From contig QCKO01000002.1 in assembly GCA_003215315.1 (NCBI GenBank), positions 1-64,000 on the forward strand: a DNA stretch of 64,000 nt. The letters run 5' to 3'. Position 1 is the stretch's first letter. The number at the start of each line of letters is the position of its first letter. Made by a program: the position numbers and the translations under genes. The notes beneath the pieces are model-generated. The model was not told the origin of the DNA. It ran no database searches and saw only the letters and a program-made list of their open reading frames with translations. Source of the DNA: Prochlorococcus sp. AG-409-P19. Lineage in GTDB: Bacteria; Cyanobacteriota; Cyanobacteriia; PCC-6307; Cyanobiaceae. This document shows positions 32,658 through 43,509 of this stretch, piece by piece.

Positions 32658-33108
32658 TTCCTTAAGGTTTAACTTGTCATTTGCTTTCCCCACTCTTTAT
32701 GATGTTGGTCTAAGTCATTCAAGAAGCTCTTTTGAGGGTTTGTTTTCATCAGTCGATGTACTAATGCAATTTTTGTCTCAGTTATTTGTTTTGAGTAAAA
32801 CTTTAATGGCTGTTCACCATGCATGTTATCTCCGCTCATAATTTCTATTTTGTAAAATCAATTTATTTTTAAGATGAATTCAACAAACCTTGATTTTCTT
32901 AAGGATTTGTTTCTTTTTTCTTTACATAAGCAAGAATTAAGTTTTAGCAATAAAATAAAATATCAATGATTAACTTATAAACAAGTCATGTAATCAAGAA
33001 TAAGCAAAACTATAGCAAAGACTGCCTTCTCTTCAGACCAAGGCGTATTGTTTATATTTACCAAGCTCATTAGAAGCCAAAAGTTAGTATAAGGCTTTAA
33101 TTTATCGG

Positions 33109-33198
33109 CTAACCAGCAAAAACAGGTAGGCCTAGAGTAGCCGTGCTAACTAAAGCACAAGCAAACAAGAGGAATGGAACCAATGGATAATTTTTCAT
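33109..33198 (-). CDS. Tiny hydrophobic peptide (29 aa)
   Basis: MKNYPLVPFLLFACALVSTATLGLPVFAG*. Confidence 0.5.
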   Translation of the reverse strand: MKNYPLVPFLLFACALVSTATLGLPVFAG

Positions 33199-33326
33199 CG
33201 CCCTTTAAGAAACTTCATTAATTATATAGGTATTTTTACCCCTAGAGCCCAGGGGCCTGCGCATATTTACCTAATAGTAACAATTGCTTACTAGGGGTCT
33301 CTTTCGTCTTGTTTCACTTGCCGCAA

Positions 33327-33358
33327 AGTAAGAGAGGGCCAATTGGCCCCCTCTTACT
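33327..33358. terminator. Strong hairpin terminator downstream of DUF4278 gene
   Basis: AGTAAGAGaGGGCC-aatt-GGCCCCcTCTTACT. Confidence 0.65.
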
Positions 33359-33384
33359 CATTAAGCTAGTTAGCTTGCTCTCAA

Positions 33385-33528
33385 TCATTCCATTTCGGCC
33401 GTAATAGATTCATGGATTCTTTGACTCATAACTTCCAGTCCACGGTATGTAAGCTGAACAGTTTTTTTAAGTTGAGGACACTCTTTGTTTTGGAGGTACT
33501 TTTTGCCCCGGTATGTTAGAACAGTCAT
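33385..33528 (-). CDS. DUF4278 protein (copy 1)
   Basis: MTVLTYRGKKYLQNK...VQLTYRGLEVM; ORF track extends to 33606. Confidence 0.75.
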   Translation of the reverse strand: MTVLTYRGKKYLQNKECPQLKKTVQLTYRGLEVMSQRIHESITAEME

Positions 33529-33548
33529 TGTTTTTCTTCTATAACGCC

Positions 33549-33574
33549 CAAGTCCCCGTTCCATGGCTTGAGTC
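33549..33574 (-). promoter_or_regulatory. Conserved 26-bp leader of DUF4278 gene (copy 1)
   Basis: GACTCAAGCCATGGAACGGGGACTTG, identical to 34926-34951, 20 nt upstream of ATG. Confidence 0.6.
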
Positions 33575-34279
33575 TTACTGCGGCTTCTAATTAGCTGAAC
33601 GTGCAAAAATTATATATGAATACATTGGATTTATGTAGTTCTGGTTGATACATTCATCAATAAAAAAAATCCTGGAAACTATTCGTTTCAATTTTCAGTT
33701 ATTCGCCATTTAGGTACTATCTATACAGAGAAAAAGTTCCCTAGTAGAGTTCCTTTTAATAAAAGGCTTTCAGAAAAATGAGATTTAGAGCTATTTTCGC
33801 CAACAATTCTATAACTGTGGATAATTAATCAAACCTAAGTTTATAAAGACTTGACTTTTACTATCAAGAAACAAGACTAAATTCAAGTCAGTCTTTTTTT
33901 TAATATTTGCTGAGGCTTGCTTATGAGGAATTAGTTGATTTAATAAAGTATTCGCAAATAATTGAATGAAAAGCATCAGAGATCGAATCAATGATCATTT
34001 GCCAATAGTTTTGCAATTGCTTAGCACTGTTTCATTAGTGGCAATTGCCTTGTCTGCAATATGCGGTTCTCAATCCTTGAAGGAATTGGCAGGGTCTCAT
34101 AATATAGATGGGACTGAAGAGTTTCATAGAGACCACAATCATTGATTTAACCTTTATAAAAAGGATAATAATATTTAGAGCTATAAACGAAGAAAAACAA
34201 ATAAAGGAAAAGTTAAGACTGAATATAGAAAGTCTAATAAAAGCTGAATGGGTTTATAATAAATTAAAAGGGATTTTTC

Positions 34280-34483
34280 CTATTTTATTTTGTCTATTTG
34301 TTTTAGAATTGGGTCAAAAAGATATTTGTTAAGCGCTGTATCTGAATCTGGTGTAGTCATTACCCAATAAATAAATGCACCTGCACATAAAAGTGTTATT
34401 AACTTTGGCCAAAAGTTTTCAGGATAATTTTCATCTGATTTTAGATCTTTTTCTTTAGAGCGCAGATAATTTTTAAGAACCAT
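34280..34483 (-). CDS. Small single-TM protein
   Basis: 67-aa ORF with TM segment. Confidence 0.5.
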   Translation of the reverse strand: MVLKNYLRSKEKDLKSDENYPENFWPKLITLLCAGAFIYWVMTTPDSDTALNKYLFDPILKQIDKIK

Positions 34484-34669
34484 GGTCTTAATTAAATATG
34501 TTTAAATTTAAAGTTATCTCTATAGATTTATTATATAGATCTGTGTTTAGAAGGATGTAAATATCAGAACGTGAATGGTCAAAACAGAACGCTATTAATT
34601 CCACCTTTGATTATCTTAATCGTAATTAGTACAAGCTTTTCTAAAATTAGTTAATTAATGGTGAACTTA

Positions 34670-34906
34670 TCATCGCGTATATTTTTGTCCTCGATAGGTC
34701 ATTAGTGCTACTTGCTTAGAGGTAATCGTATTTTGCTGTAAATAGGCGAGACCTCTATATTTAAGTACAACTTGGCTAACCTGAATAGCTGCTTTTTGTT
34801 GTCTTTCTTTGAAACTAGTTTTGGAGTAGCTGAGTGTTTGCAACTCATTAGATGTTACTTCAGTTTTTTGAAGATACTCTTTACCTCTATAGGTTAGAAC
34901 AGTCAT
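34670..34906 (-). CDS. DUF4278 protein (copy 2)
   Basis: MTVLTYRGKEYLQKTE...VVLKYRGLAYLQQN...ALMTYRGQKYTR; three YRG units. Confidence 0.8.
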   Translation of the reverse strand: MTVLTYRGKEYLQKTEVTSNELQTLSYSKTSFKERQQKAAIQVSQVVLKYRGLAYLQQNTITSKQVALMTYRGQKYTR

Positions 34907-34925
34907 TGTAGGATCCTTCGTTGCT

Positions 34926-34951
34926 CAAGTCCCCGTTCCATGGCTTGAGTC
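34926..34951 (-). promoter_or_regulatory. Conserved 26-bp leader of DUF4278 gene (copy 2)
   Basis: Identical to 33549-33574; 19 nt upstream of ATG. Confidence 0.6.
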
Positions 34952-35098
34952 GATCTGCAGCTCGCATTGCGACGAGTGAACGTTTTCAGTAGCAGTTGCT
35001 ACAAAGTAATTATATAAGCCTGTGAATTTTTCCTGTAGTTCAGTTTGATACAAATAATTGATCTTTTTATAATCAGCTAAACGCTCTGTCAAATAGTT

Positions 35099-35395
35099 AT
35101 GGGATATAAATTAAGAAAAAAAGAAGGAGAGTTTGATTTTGATAATCTCCCTCCAGGTAATTACTCATTTTCTGGAGAAGAGGGAATAGTTGAAGTATTT
35201 GTTGATCAAAATCGAGCCCAAAAATGGGATTTTACTAATTGGTTTTCTTCATTAGACCCTGATGCTTACAAGAATCCTACTTTTGAGGAAATTGCTGCTA
35301 TCAAGCAAAGAATAGATATAAACTCTGGAACAATTAAGTCTTTGAAGAAGAAAAAAAAGAACAAATTCTTCAGGTATTTATTTCAGGACAAGTAA
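35099..35395 (+). CDS. Hypothetical protein
   Basis: 98-aa ORF. Confidence 0.55.
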   Translation: MGYKLRKKEGEFDFDNLPPGNYSFSGEEGIVEVFVDQNRAQKWDFTNWFSSLDPDAYKNPTFEEIAAIKQRIDINSGTIKSLKKKKKNKFFRYLFQDK

Positions 35396-35775
35396 TACAG
35401 CTTATCTATAAAATGGGTTATAAATACTAAAACACTATACCTTTTTCTTAAGCCTTTTTTTAATAGTAAGTAAAGAGATAGTTTCTAAGGGTATAAAAAA
35501 AACTTATATAGATTCCATCTGATTTTTATATGTAGGTTTATGTATGTCAATATTGCGACAAGATGATCTAATAAAGTTTATAAGATATTTTTTAGTCCTG
35601 TAAATATTTTAAGTAAAAATCTTCGTTTAAAAGGTAGGGTATATTCTTTATTCTTTTTTGCTTACTTTATAGTCCTATGGATGTTTCTCAGGAATTTTAA
35701 AAGATAACATAAGCATTAAAGGTTAGTGCAGTTGGTATAGATTCAATTTCTGCATTTAATACTTTGAACAGGTCT

Positions 35776-35922
35776 TTAATTAGTACCAATATTCTCTGTA
35801 GTGGCAACTTCTGACATTAAAGATAACAATACAATCTCTAATTCTTCTTCAGTGTTAAAACCTAAAACTTCCAAAGGTTCATCACCTAAAGATAGGACTG
35901 TTGTTGCTGATTCTCTAATCAT
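35776..35922 (-). CDS. Hypothetical acidic small protein (48 aa)
   Basis: MIRESATTVLSLGDEPLEVLGFNTEEELEIVLLSLMSEVATTENIGTN*. Confidence 0.45.
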   Translation of the reverse strand: MIRESATTVLSLGDEPLEVLGFNTEEELEIVLLSLMSEVATTENIGTN

Positions 35923-36375
35923 CAGGTTTATTAAATTCTTTCAAAATTAAAGATAATTTGGCTGTAATTAAAGGTTTTGTGTTGAATAGCACTTAAACAA
36001 GCAAATTAATGCTCAAATTTCAAAAGGCTTGTTCCGGCTCATAATCAAATTTTAATTTTCATAATTGATTTTGTCTCATGAACTTTGAAACGCTCTATTA
36101 ATGCCCCAAAGTTCACCTTTGTTTGATGCTTCAACAACTGCTTCGTAGACCTCTTTAGTCATAATCGTGACCTGTGGGGTTATTAGTATGAAGATAACGA
36201 ATAAATAATGCATATGCGAGCTAGTTGAGAAATTCTAATGGATGTAATCAGCCAAACTTATAAACAGAATTGATGATTAGTTAGTCATTATATTCACTTT
36301 TGAGCTCTTCAGTTATTCATAGTTATAAAAAAAGGGCCAATTAAGACCCTCGTTCAGACCTACTGTTAAATTTGT

Positions 36376-36495
36376 TTAGAAGACACCAGGGATAATTTGA
36401 CCTGTTGTTGCATATGCGCCGAATGCTGCAACTAATCCAAGCATTGCTGCCCAACCGTTGTACTTTTCCGCGTCAGAATTCATTAGTTTTTTCAT
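36376..36495 (-). CDS. High light inducible protein (short)
   Basis: MKKLMNSDAEKYNGWAAMLGLVAAFGAYATTGQIIPGVF*. Confidence 0.85.
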   Translation of the reverse strand: MKKLMNSDAEKYNGWAAMLGLVAAFGAYATTGQIIPGVF

Positions 36496-36705
36496 AAATA
36501 AACATTATTTTAAGGACAAAGACACTTTAACAATAGAAAGATAAAGAAGTGGTGCTTATCTAGACTAAAAGTAGGCAATAAAAGTTATAGGAAAGATAAG
36601 TAATATTAATTATAAGAATCTCTCGTTTCCTAATATATTACTATAGAATTAAAATAGATCCTAAATAATCGGTTATTTTTATTACGATAATATTACTCAT
36701 TTCTT

Positions 36706-36984
36706 CTATTTAAGAGAATAATTTTTAATTAAGCAATCTAACTTATTTACTCTGGAATTATGTTCTGGTCTGGCAGCATCAAGTACAACTGCACAACACA
36801 TTATCCAACTTGAACCTTCTTCAAGTTTTAGATCTACGCAAACATTGTTCGGAGCTGTAGACAAAGAAGTTACTTCTCTAATATTTTCAATAGTTTCCCA
36901 TAGCTCAGTTTCTAGAAAATCAAGTTCTATTTTTGATAGAAGTTCAGTAGCAGCATAATCTTTTACTAATTCTGTAAGTTCCAT
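36706..36984 (-). CDS. Conserved small protein, family A
   Basis: IELDFLETELWETIENIREVTSLSTAPNNVCVDLKLEEGSSWIMCCAVVLDAARP. Confidence 0.65.
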   Translation of the reverse strand: MELTELVKDYAATELLSKIELDFLETELWETIENIREVTSLSTAPNNVCVDLKLEEGSSWIMCCAVVLDAARPEHNSRVNKLDCLIKNYSLK

Positions 36985-37369
36985 GGTTGTGGGCTAAAGA
37001 GACTAAACCTTGTTAAAGTTTAGGTTATTGGACTCTTAACTATGGTAATGAAAGAATTTATTGGTGAAGCATCTTCCCTTTTCTTTTTACAAATTTATAA
37101 AGATGACTATAAGAATGTTAGTTAATATAAAAAATAATGTTTCATTTCCTCTATGGTTTTTATTATAAGCAGCTTTGGTGTTGATTTGATTAGATTTTAA
37201 GTATTTAATAATTAATTGAAAAGTTATTTTGATAATTACATAGGCTTATAGATAACTGATTGGGATAAGAGCCTCTCTATAAACAAATCACATCTTTTCT
37301 ATATATAATGGTAAGATAGACGGACCCTATGATGAAGTTAGAAAGAGCTCAAGAGATAATGATAGAGAA

Positions 37370-37570
37370 TTATTCTTCCCCTTCCTCCCATGATCGAAAT
37401 TGAAAAAAAATTATTAAGCATATCATGATTAAGATTAAGGAAAGACCTGTCCACCCCCAAAATTTATTTTCAATAAATAAATTTGTCAGCATAGATTCTT
37501 CTTGATACTTACTCTCCATTTCGTATTGGATAGTTGAAAAGAAATTAATCATATTTAATTTTCTTGGCAT
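37370..37570 (-). CDS. Small single-TM protein
   Basis: 66-aa ORF with TM segment. Confidence 0.45.
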   Translation of the reverse strand: MPRKLNMINFFSTIQYEMESKYQEESMLTNLFIENKFWGWTGLSLILIMICLIIFFQFRSWEEGEE

Positions 37571-37939
37571 ATATTCAAATTCTAAGTTAGCAACAAATAA
37601 AACACTTATCGTAGGACTGGAGGAATGTTAAAGATAATGAGAGGTCAAAAGCTTTACGAACAAATGAAAATCTTGCTTTTTTTATAGTAGTATCGTCTAG
37701 ATTCAAGGGTCAAGGATGGTTATTTCTTGATTTGTTTCTACAGCCTAAGAGTCATGCCATTTATAGCTCATTCTAACGGAACATATCGGTGAATTTTCTA
37801 GCAAGCTGATTACAGTGTACTTACACTAGCAAATATAGAAGCCGGAATTAGTGTTGGGGATTCCAAAATATGCTCGAGATATTCTACGAAGGGTCCCTAT
37901 AATAAGTTACCTTTCTTGGATATCTTCTGACTAAACTAA

Positions 37940-38986
37940 TTGTCAGAACAGCAAACTAACATGTTAAAAGATAGTATGCCAGGAATTCCTGTAACAATTC
38001 TCACAGGTTTTCTTGGATCTGGAAAAACTACACTTTTAAATCATATTTTAACAAATCAAAAGAAATTAAAAACCGCCGTTCTAGTGAATGAATTTGGAGA
38101 AATAGGTATAGATAATGAATTGATTGTAAAAACCGATGAAGATATTATTGAATTAACGAATGGATGTATATGTTGTACAATTAATGGAGAGTTATTAGAA
38201 GCAATAGGTAAGATATTAGATAGTAATAAAGATATCGAATATTTAATAGTTGAAACTACTGGATTGGCTGATCCTTTGCCAGTTGCAATGACAATTAATA
38301 GTGCTAGAGATCGATTAAGGTTGGATTCTATTGTTACCTTAGTTGACGCAGAAAATTTTACTGATCAAACCCTTAAGAGTGATATAGCGAGGTCTCAGAT
38401 TATCTATGGGGATATATTGCTAGTTAACAAGTGTGATTTAGTGTCTGAAAAAGAATTGTTATATATTGAATCAAAGTTGTCTGAAATAAAAAATAGTCCA
38501 AGAGTTTTGAGATCAGTAAATGGTAATGTTCCCTTGCCTCTATTGTTAAGTGTTGGATTGTTCCAGTCAGACAGAATAGCAAAAGATATCCATGACCATG
38601 ACCATGACCATGACCATAGTCATAGTCATAGTCATAGTCATAGTCATAGTCATAGTCATAGTCAAAATGAATTTTCCATAGAAGGTTTTACTTCATTCTC
38701 ATTTCAATCTAAATACCCTTTTTCATTAAGGAAATTTCAAGATTTCCTGGATAATCAAATATCATCTAATGTCTATAGAGCTAAAGGAATATTGTGGTTT
38801 GAGGAGAGCGAGATAACACATGTATTTCATTTGTCAGGTAAAAGGTTCACCATGGAAGATACCCAGAAGACATCTAAAAGAGAAAACAAGATTGTTTTAA
38901 TTGGGAAAAACCTTGATCGCAAAAGATTATATGAAAAGCTTGATCAATGCATAGCATATAAAACTCAACACAAGATGGAGGACTAA
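37940..38986 (+). CDS. CobW/COG0523 GTPase (putative metallochaperone) with His-rich linker
   Basis: ILTGFLGSGKTTLLNHIL, NEFGEIGID, GCICCTINGEL, NKCDLV; (DH)n(SH)n tract. Confidence 0.93.
   Translation: MSEQQTNMLKDSMPGIPVTILTGFLGSGKTTLLNHILTNQKKLKTAVLVNEFGEIGIDNELIVKTDEDIIELTNGCICCTINGELLEAIGKILDSNKDIEYLIVETTGLADPLPVAMTINSARDRLRLDSIVTLVDAENFTDQTLKSDIARSQIIYGDILLVNKCDLVSEKELLYIESKLSEIKNSPRVLRSVNGNVPLPLLLSVGLFQSDRIAKDIHDHDHDHDHSHSHSHSHSHSHSHSQNEFSIEGFTSFSFQSKYPFSLRKFQDFLDNQISSNVYRAKGILWFEESEITHVFHLSGKRFTMEDTQKTSKRENKIVLIGKNLDRKRLYEKLDQCIAYKTQHKMED
38591..38663 (+). repeat. 6-bp tandem repeats encoding (DH)n and (SH)n
   Basis: (catgac)n then (catagt)n. Confidence 0.9.
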
Positions 38987-39044
38987 TAGATTATATAATA
39001 TATTTACACCAAGATATGGAATCCTATAAACAAACATATTTGAA

Positions 39045-39338
39045 ATGAATAAGTTTGATCTAATTTTTAAATATGCAAAAGGGAAAAAACTAAATAAAGA
39101 AGAATTGAGATTTCTAGAAAATTATCTAGCCACCTTAATTGAGGAGACTAGATTGTCTGACTCTCGTCCTAAAATGGCAAGTAATGAGATGTGTGATTCT
39201 TTAGGACTTTGTCATGAATCCTTTGAAATGAGTTGCATAGCTTCAATCCTTGATAAGTGCCAACCTCTTGAAAATGAAATAAGTAGAGAGCAGAAGGTTT
39301 TTTATCTTCTTTTACAATCTAGATTTCTTTATTACTGA
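39045..39338 (+). CDS. Conserved small protein, family A
   Basis: ELRFLENYLATLIEETRLSDSRPKMASNEMCDSLGLCHESFEMSCIASILDKCQP. Confidence 0.65.
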   Translation: MNKFDLIFKYAKGKKLNKEELRFLENYLATLIEETRLSDSRPKMASNEMCDSLGLCHESFEMSCIASILDKCQPLENEISREQKVFYLLLQSRFLYY

Positions 39339-39804
39339 TAACACTAACATATATATCATTTAAAATGATTGATCTTATTTATTAGATTATATATACTTAT
39401 TCATTCTACTATCATATTTGTATATAGATTGAAAACTTATAAACATCAACTAATTAAATTTATTTTGCTTTTATGATTAATTTGATAGTTTAAATGTTTG
39501 GATCTACGATGAGATGATTATTTGATATAGATCTGATATGGAATATAGCTGAGTTATGAGAGTAGAATTATTTTTGTGTAGTAGTTTCCGTCTATTGCTT
39601 TGATTGATTCTATGCAATTATACATTTACTTAGGTTACTGAAGAAGATGGATGCACCTGTAATGCATGTAAATTTCTTGAATGCAATCATTGCTTTGTAC
39701 GTAATCTCATATCAAATCACAATATGCATTGATTGGAGTTGGATCCCAATGAACGAGAAGGATTATAAGCTTCCTTATCAAGACATATGGAGTGTTAGCC
39801 AAGA

Positions 39805-39945
39805 ATGATTCCAGAGATATTTCAGTCACCTGAGCCGACAAGACATTTTGAAGTATGGGTTGCTGTTGTTGGCATAATTATTGTTTTATTAGGAATGAGC
39901 GTAGGAGTTGAGATCAGAGTTAGCAATGAAGATGAAGACAAATAA
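39805..39945 (+). CDS. Small single-TM protein (46 aa)
   Basis: MIPEIFQSPEPTRHFEVWVAVVGIIIVLLGMSVGVEIRVSNEDEDK*. Confidence 0.5.
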   Translation: MIPEIFQSPEPTRHFEVWVAVVGIIIVLLGMSVGVEIRVSNEDEDK

Positions 39946-40137
39946 AAGAACAACAATAAACCAATATCGTTTTTTCCTATGGCTAGGAATTGTTGTCATT
40001 GTTCCTTAAAACGAAAACAGGAATGGTTCACAGTAATAAATGCAAGCTAAATTTGATTTTTTCTTCCAATGATGTGCGCTTTATCACCGCTCAACAAAGT
40101 AACTTTGGAAAGAAAACTGCTCCACTCTTCAGCGAAT

Positions 40138-40470
40138 TTATTTTAATTTCTCAAGTTGCGTCAATAAATTACCAACTCTTCTCCCATTTACACCAAGGTC
40201 GCCTGCACCAAATCTTGAAGCTGATTTAATTTGGATTATGGTATCTTTTCTGAGGATTTCAAGCTCATCTGGGAATCGAAAAATTAAACTTCTACAAACA
40301 CCTTTCCAATAGGTGTTGTTTTTTTCTAATACCTTTGTCCTAGGAAGATTCTCTGCAATATTTACAAGTTGTTCAAATTTCTTCTCTGCATTTTTAAATT
40401 TTCTTTGGAAGAAAACGCAATTAAGAGGGTTTATGCAAGGACTCAGCGCATATTCAGAATTAACCATCAA
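40138..40470 (-). CDS. DUF1499-like protein
   Basis: FRFPDELEILRKDTIIQIKSASRFGAGDLGVNGRRVGNLL resembles DUF1499 C-terminus. Confidence 0.65.
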   Translation of the reverse strand: MMVNSEYALSPCINPLNCVFFQRKFKNAEKKFEQLVNIAENLPRTKVLEKNNTYWKGVCRSLIFRFPDELEILRKDTIIQIKSASRFGAGDLGVNGRRVGNLLTQLEKLK

Positions 40471-40701
40471 GAAATTCTATGTAATGTTTTTATTTTAGTT
40501 CTGGATTGTATGCGTAGATTATTTTCTTACCTTGATGCTATGAGCTGTAGCTATTGATCCTGTTATGCAATGCGCTTAAGCAACATTACATATGCGTGAT
40601 CATTTCGGTTTGATCTTTTCAAATGTTATTGATTTTTCTATTCGCTTAGTGTGAACTTTATTATATTTGATGGTTATGTCGATAGTCCTTAAACCATCTA
40701 C

Positions 40702-41166
40702 ATGCATTTCTTAAATTATTTATCTATGAGAAGTTTTTTCCTCTTTGCATTAACTGCTGGTTTGTTTTTACCAATAACGAGTTGCAGTTCAAAAAATGAA
40801 AGAACTGAAAATATTCCTCCTGTTCTTCTTGAAACCCTTATAAGTGCTACCAAATCTTGGAATGGAGATTCTTATAAATATCCAAAAGGAAAGGCACAAA
40901 TGACCCTCCAGAAAATAACTGCTCAACCAGGTTTTAAAACAAATCTTCATTCCCATCCTCAACCTGGAATTGCTTATGTGGTGAAAGGCACTCTCTATTG
41001 TGAAACCAGTAAAGGTCAATCACTAAACGTAGGACCAGGAGACAGTTTTGCGACACCTCAGAATAGTGTTCACTTTTGCGAAAATGATGGTGATGAACCG
41101 GCCCTTATTTTTGTTGCTTCAGCTGGTGCCAAAGGCATGGAATCAACAGTTCCCTTTAACAAATAG
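40702..41166 (+). CDS. Cupin-domain lipoprotein
   Basis: SCSS lipobox; HSHPQPGIAYVVKGTLYCETSKGQSLNVGPGDSFATP...HFCENDGDEPALIF. Confidence 0.85.
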   Translation: MHFLNYLSMRSFFLFALTAGLFLPITSCSSKNERTENIPPVLLETLISATKSWNGDSYKYPKGKAQMTLQKITAQPGFKTNLHSHPQPGIAYVVKGTLYCETSKGQSLNVGPGDSFATPQNSVHFCENDGDEPALIFVASAGAKGMESTVPFNK

Positions 41167-41392
41167 ATACAGAAAACGTCCATTATTAACTGACTAGTAT
41201 ATGTATCTATAGGCATCCTTTTCACTTATTTAAAGAAATGAGGTTTTGGACACTTGCCAAGTGATTTGATTTTGAGGAATGGCAATTCAACTTCTTATTT
41301 CCCAATCGTCACTTTTATTGTTATAAGTTTATGGCTGGCTTTAATTTCTAATTTGGCTCGTGCTTCAAAGAAAAATTCTTACCAAGTGATAT

Positions 41393-42031
41393 ATGTGCAG
41401 CAGATATGAACTGAAAACTAAATTTGAAGAACTACCTTCTCTTTTAAAAAAAGATCTACCCAATAATTTTGAAAGGAATTATGAACAACAAAAGTTAATT
41501 AAGCCCACAGAACCTGTACTTGTTTTAAAAAATGAAGGTAAAACAACTTCTTCAATAATGCTTTGGGGGTTTCTTTCTGAATGGACCAAAGACCCTTTTT
41601 GTAAAGAAAGCATTAGACCTTTTAATGCAAGAGCTGAAACTATCGGAGAGAAGAAATTATTTAGAGGGAGTTGGAGACATAAAAGATGTCTACTCCCAGC
41701 AAGTGGATTCTTTGAGAAAGGCTATCGTATCAGTAGAAAAGATGAACAGCCTTTTTGGTTAGGAGGTATTTGGAATAGGTGGATGTCACCTGATGGAAGT
41801 GAGATTGAAAGCTGTTGTGTTTTAACAACTAAAGCAAATAAATTATTGAGACCACTACATAATCGAATGCCTGTAATCATCCCAAATGGAATAGAAGAAG
41901 AGTGGATAGCTTCAGTTAAAGCACTTCCTGAATTAAGAGCACTAGAACCAATTTTAGCTGGATGGAACTGCGAAAAATGGAGAGCAGACCCGATCAAAAA
42001 AACATTAAATTCACAAATGAGTTTATTTTAA
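41393..42031 (+). CDS. SOS response-associated peptidase (SRAP/YedK/HMCES family)
   Basis: MCSRYEL start, FNARAETI, RCLLPASGFFE, NRMPVII. Confidence 0.95.
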   Translation: MCSRYELKTKFEELPSLLKKDLPNNFERNYEQQKLIKPTEPVLVLKNEGKTTSSIMLWGFLSEWTKDPFCKESIRPFNARAETIGEKKLFRGSWRHKRCLLPASGFFEKGYRISRKDEQPFWLGGIWNRWMSPDGSEIESCCVLTTKANKLLRPLHNRMPVIIPNGIEEEWIASVKALPELRALEPILAGWNCEKWRADPIKKTLNSQMSLF

Positions 42032-42550
42032 ATAACCTTTTTTAATTGTACTAAAAAATATGAGTCTTAAAGTTTTTCAAATGGTAGTAAACAAAATATC
42101 CAGCGTTATCGAATACTTTATTATTAATCTTTTCCTTTATCTTGTAGATATATGTGTTTCTAGAATTATCATTGAATATATAGTGATGTTATTGAGTTTA
42201 TTTTATTTTAAAATTCTAAATATGTTGCAATCTTTGCAATGGAGATGACCTCCTTTTAAGATAGCTCTTATTTCTATCTTATTATTCTGATGCGCTTATT
42301 TCTTCGTTATTCATAAGAGGAGCTAGGAATGGAAAGCCTTCAATCAATAGAAATCAATCAATTTAAGATATTTTATCCGTTCATAGGAGTGATATTTCTT
42401 TATATCGGTTTAAGCATCTACACAACCATAGGGCAAGATGAGGATTAATTTAACCCATGCACAAAGATCAACAGCAAACTATTTAGACTAAGCCCTTTAT
42501 TCTTTTCTTATTATTTATAGCCTTAAAGGATTATCATAGGAGAATAGAAT

Positions 42551-43264
42551 TTGAATTTTAAAGCAATGCCAGAAAGTCAAGCTGATAATCAAAATATAAA
42601 ATTTAATATTTGCAATATCAACCCTGAACCTATTGGCCTTTTTACCTTGCCTGAGGCAAAACATTTAAAATACAAGAAATACATTCAATCAATTTGGGAA
42701 GACTCAAGAGAGGAAGAAATACAACAAACAAAAGCTGAGCCACATACTAGACATATATGCAATAAAAGTAATCAGAATCTTTTCATCTCTTACCCTCATT
42801 TAAAAGAGCTTAAAACTGATATTCAACTTATGGCAATTAAATATATTCAATCAATAGGTTATCAATGTGATGAAATTATTGTTAATTCTGCATGGTTAAA
42901 TAAAGCAAATAAAAATGCAGTGTTAGCTGATCATTACCATACAAATTCATATATATCGGGTAATTACTTTGTAAACTTTGATTCTTCCAAGCATAGTTTT
43001 TTAACATTTAAAAATGATAGAAATTCTTCTGTCAATAACACCTCGAGCCCAACTTTAACTTGTCCAGAGATCGACAAAAAGACAATTTATACAGCAATTT
43101 CAATTGGCGTCAAGGCAAAGGAAGGACAAATAGCTCTTTGGCGCAGTCATCTTATGCACGGATATTCAAACCCAAACATAGGTGATAATCGAATAACTCT
43201 TAGCTTTAATTCAATGCCAAAGGTCTTAAATGATGGAATATATTCCTTTTCTATATCAGACTAA
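42551..43264 (+). CDS. Putative 2OG-Fe(II) oxygenase (TIGR02466-like)
   Basis: NSAWLNKANKNAVLADHYHTNSYISGNYFVNF...GQIALWRSHLMHGYSNPNIGDNRITLSFN. Confidence 0.75.
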   Translation: MNFKAMPESQADNQNIKFNICNINPEPIGLFTLPEAKHLKYKKYIQSIWEDSREEEIQQTKAEPHTRHICNKSNQNLFISYPHLKELKTDIQLMAIKYIQSIGYQCDEIIVNSAWLNKANKNAVLADHYHTNSYISGNYFVNFDSSKHSFLTFKNDRNSSVNNTSSPTLTCPEIDKKTIYTAISIGVKAKEGQIALWRSHLMHGYSNPNIGDNRITLSFNSMPKVLNDGIYSFSISD

Positions 43265-43509
43265 ATATAAACTTACACTTTAACTTGTAAAGAAGATTTA
43301 CATAAAGTATTCAATATTAAAAGATAAATACTTAGCTTACTTAAGATCGCAATTTAGACTCAAACCATTACTTAACATAATTAATTGTTTCTGAGAATTA
43401 TCTTTTCATCGAGAGAGATATCACCTTAACTCACTTTAGGGCTTTAGTAATAAAAACGCATTGATTTAGTCTGTTTAAATGCTATTATAGTGAAATAAAG
43501 AGGTTAGCT

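Noticed and set aside
38591-38663. Short tandem repeats considered as a CRISPR-like array
   Set aside because: 6-bp units inside a coding frame, no spacers; no CRISPR array or cas gene seen in the window
40369-40557. 62-aa plus ORF
   Set aside because: Antisense to the DUF1499-like gene
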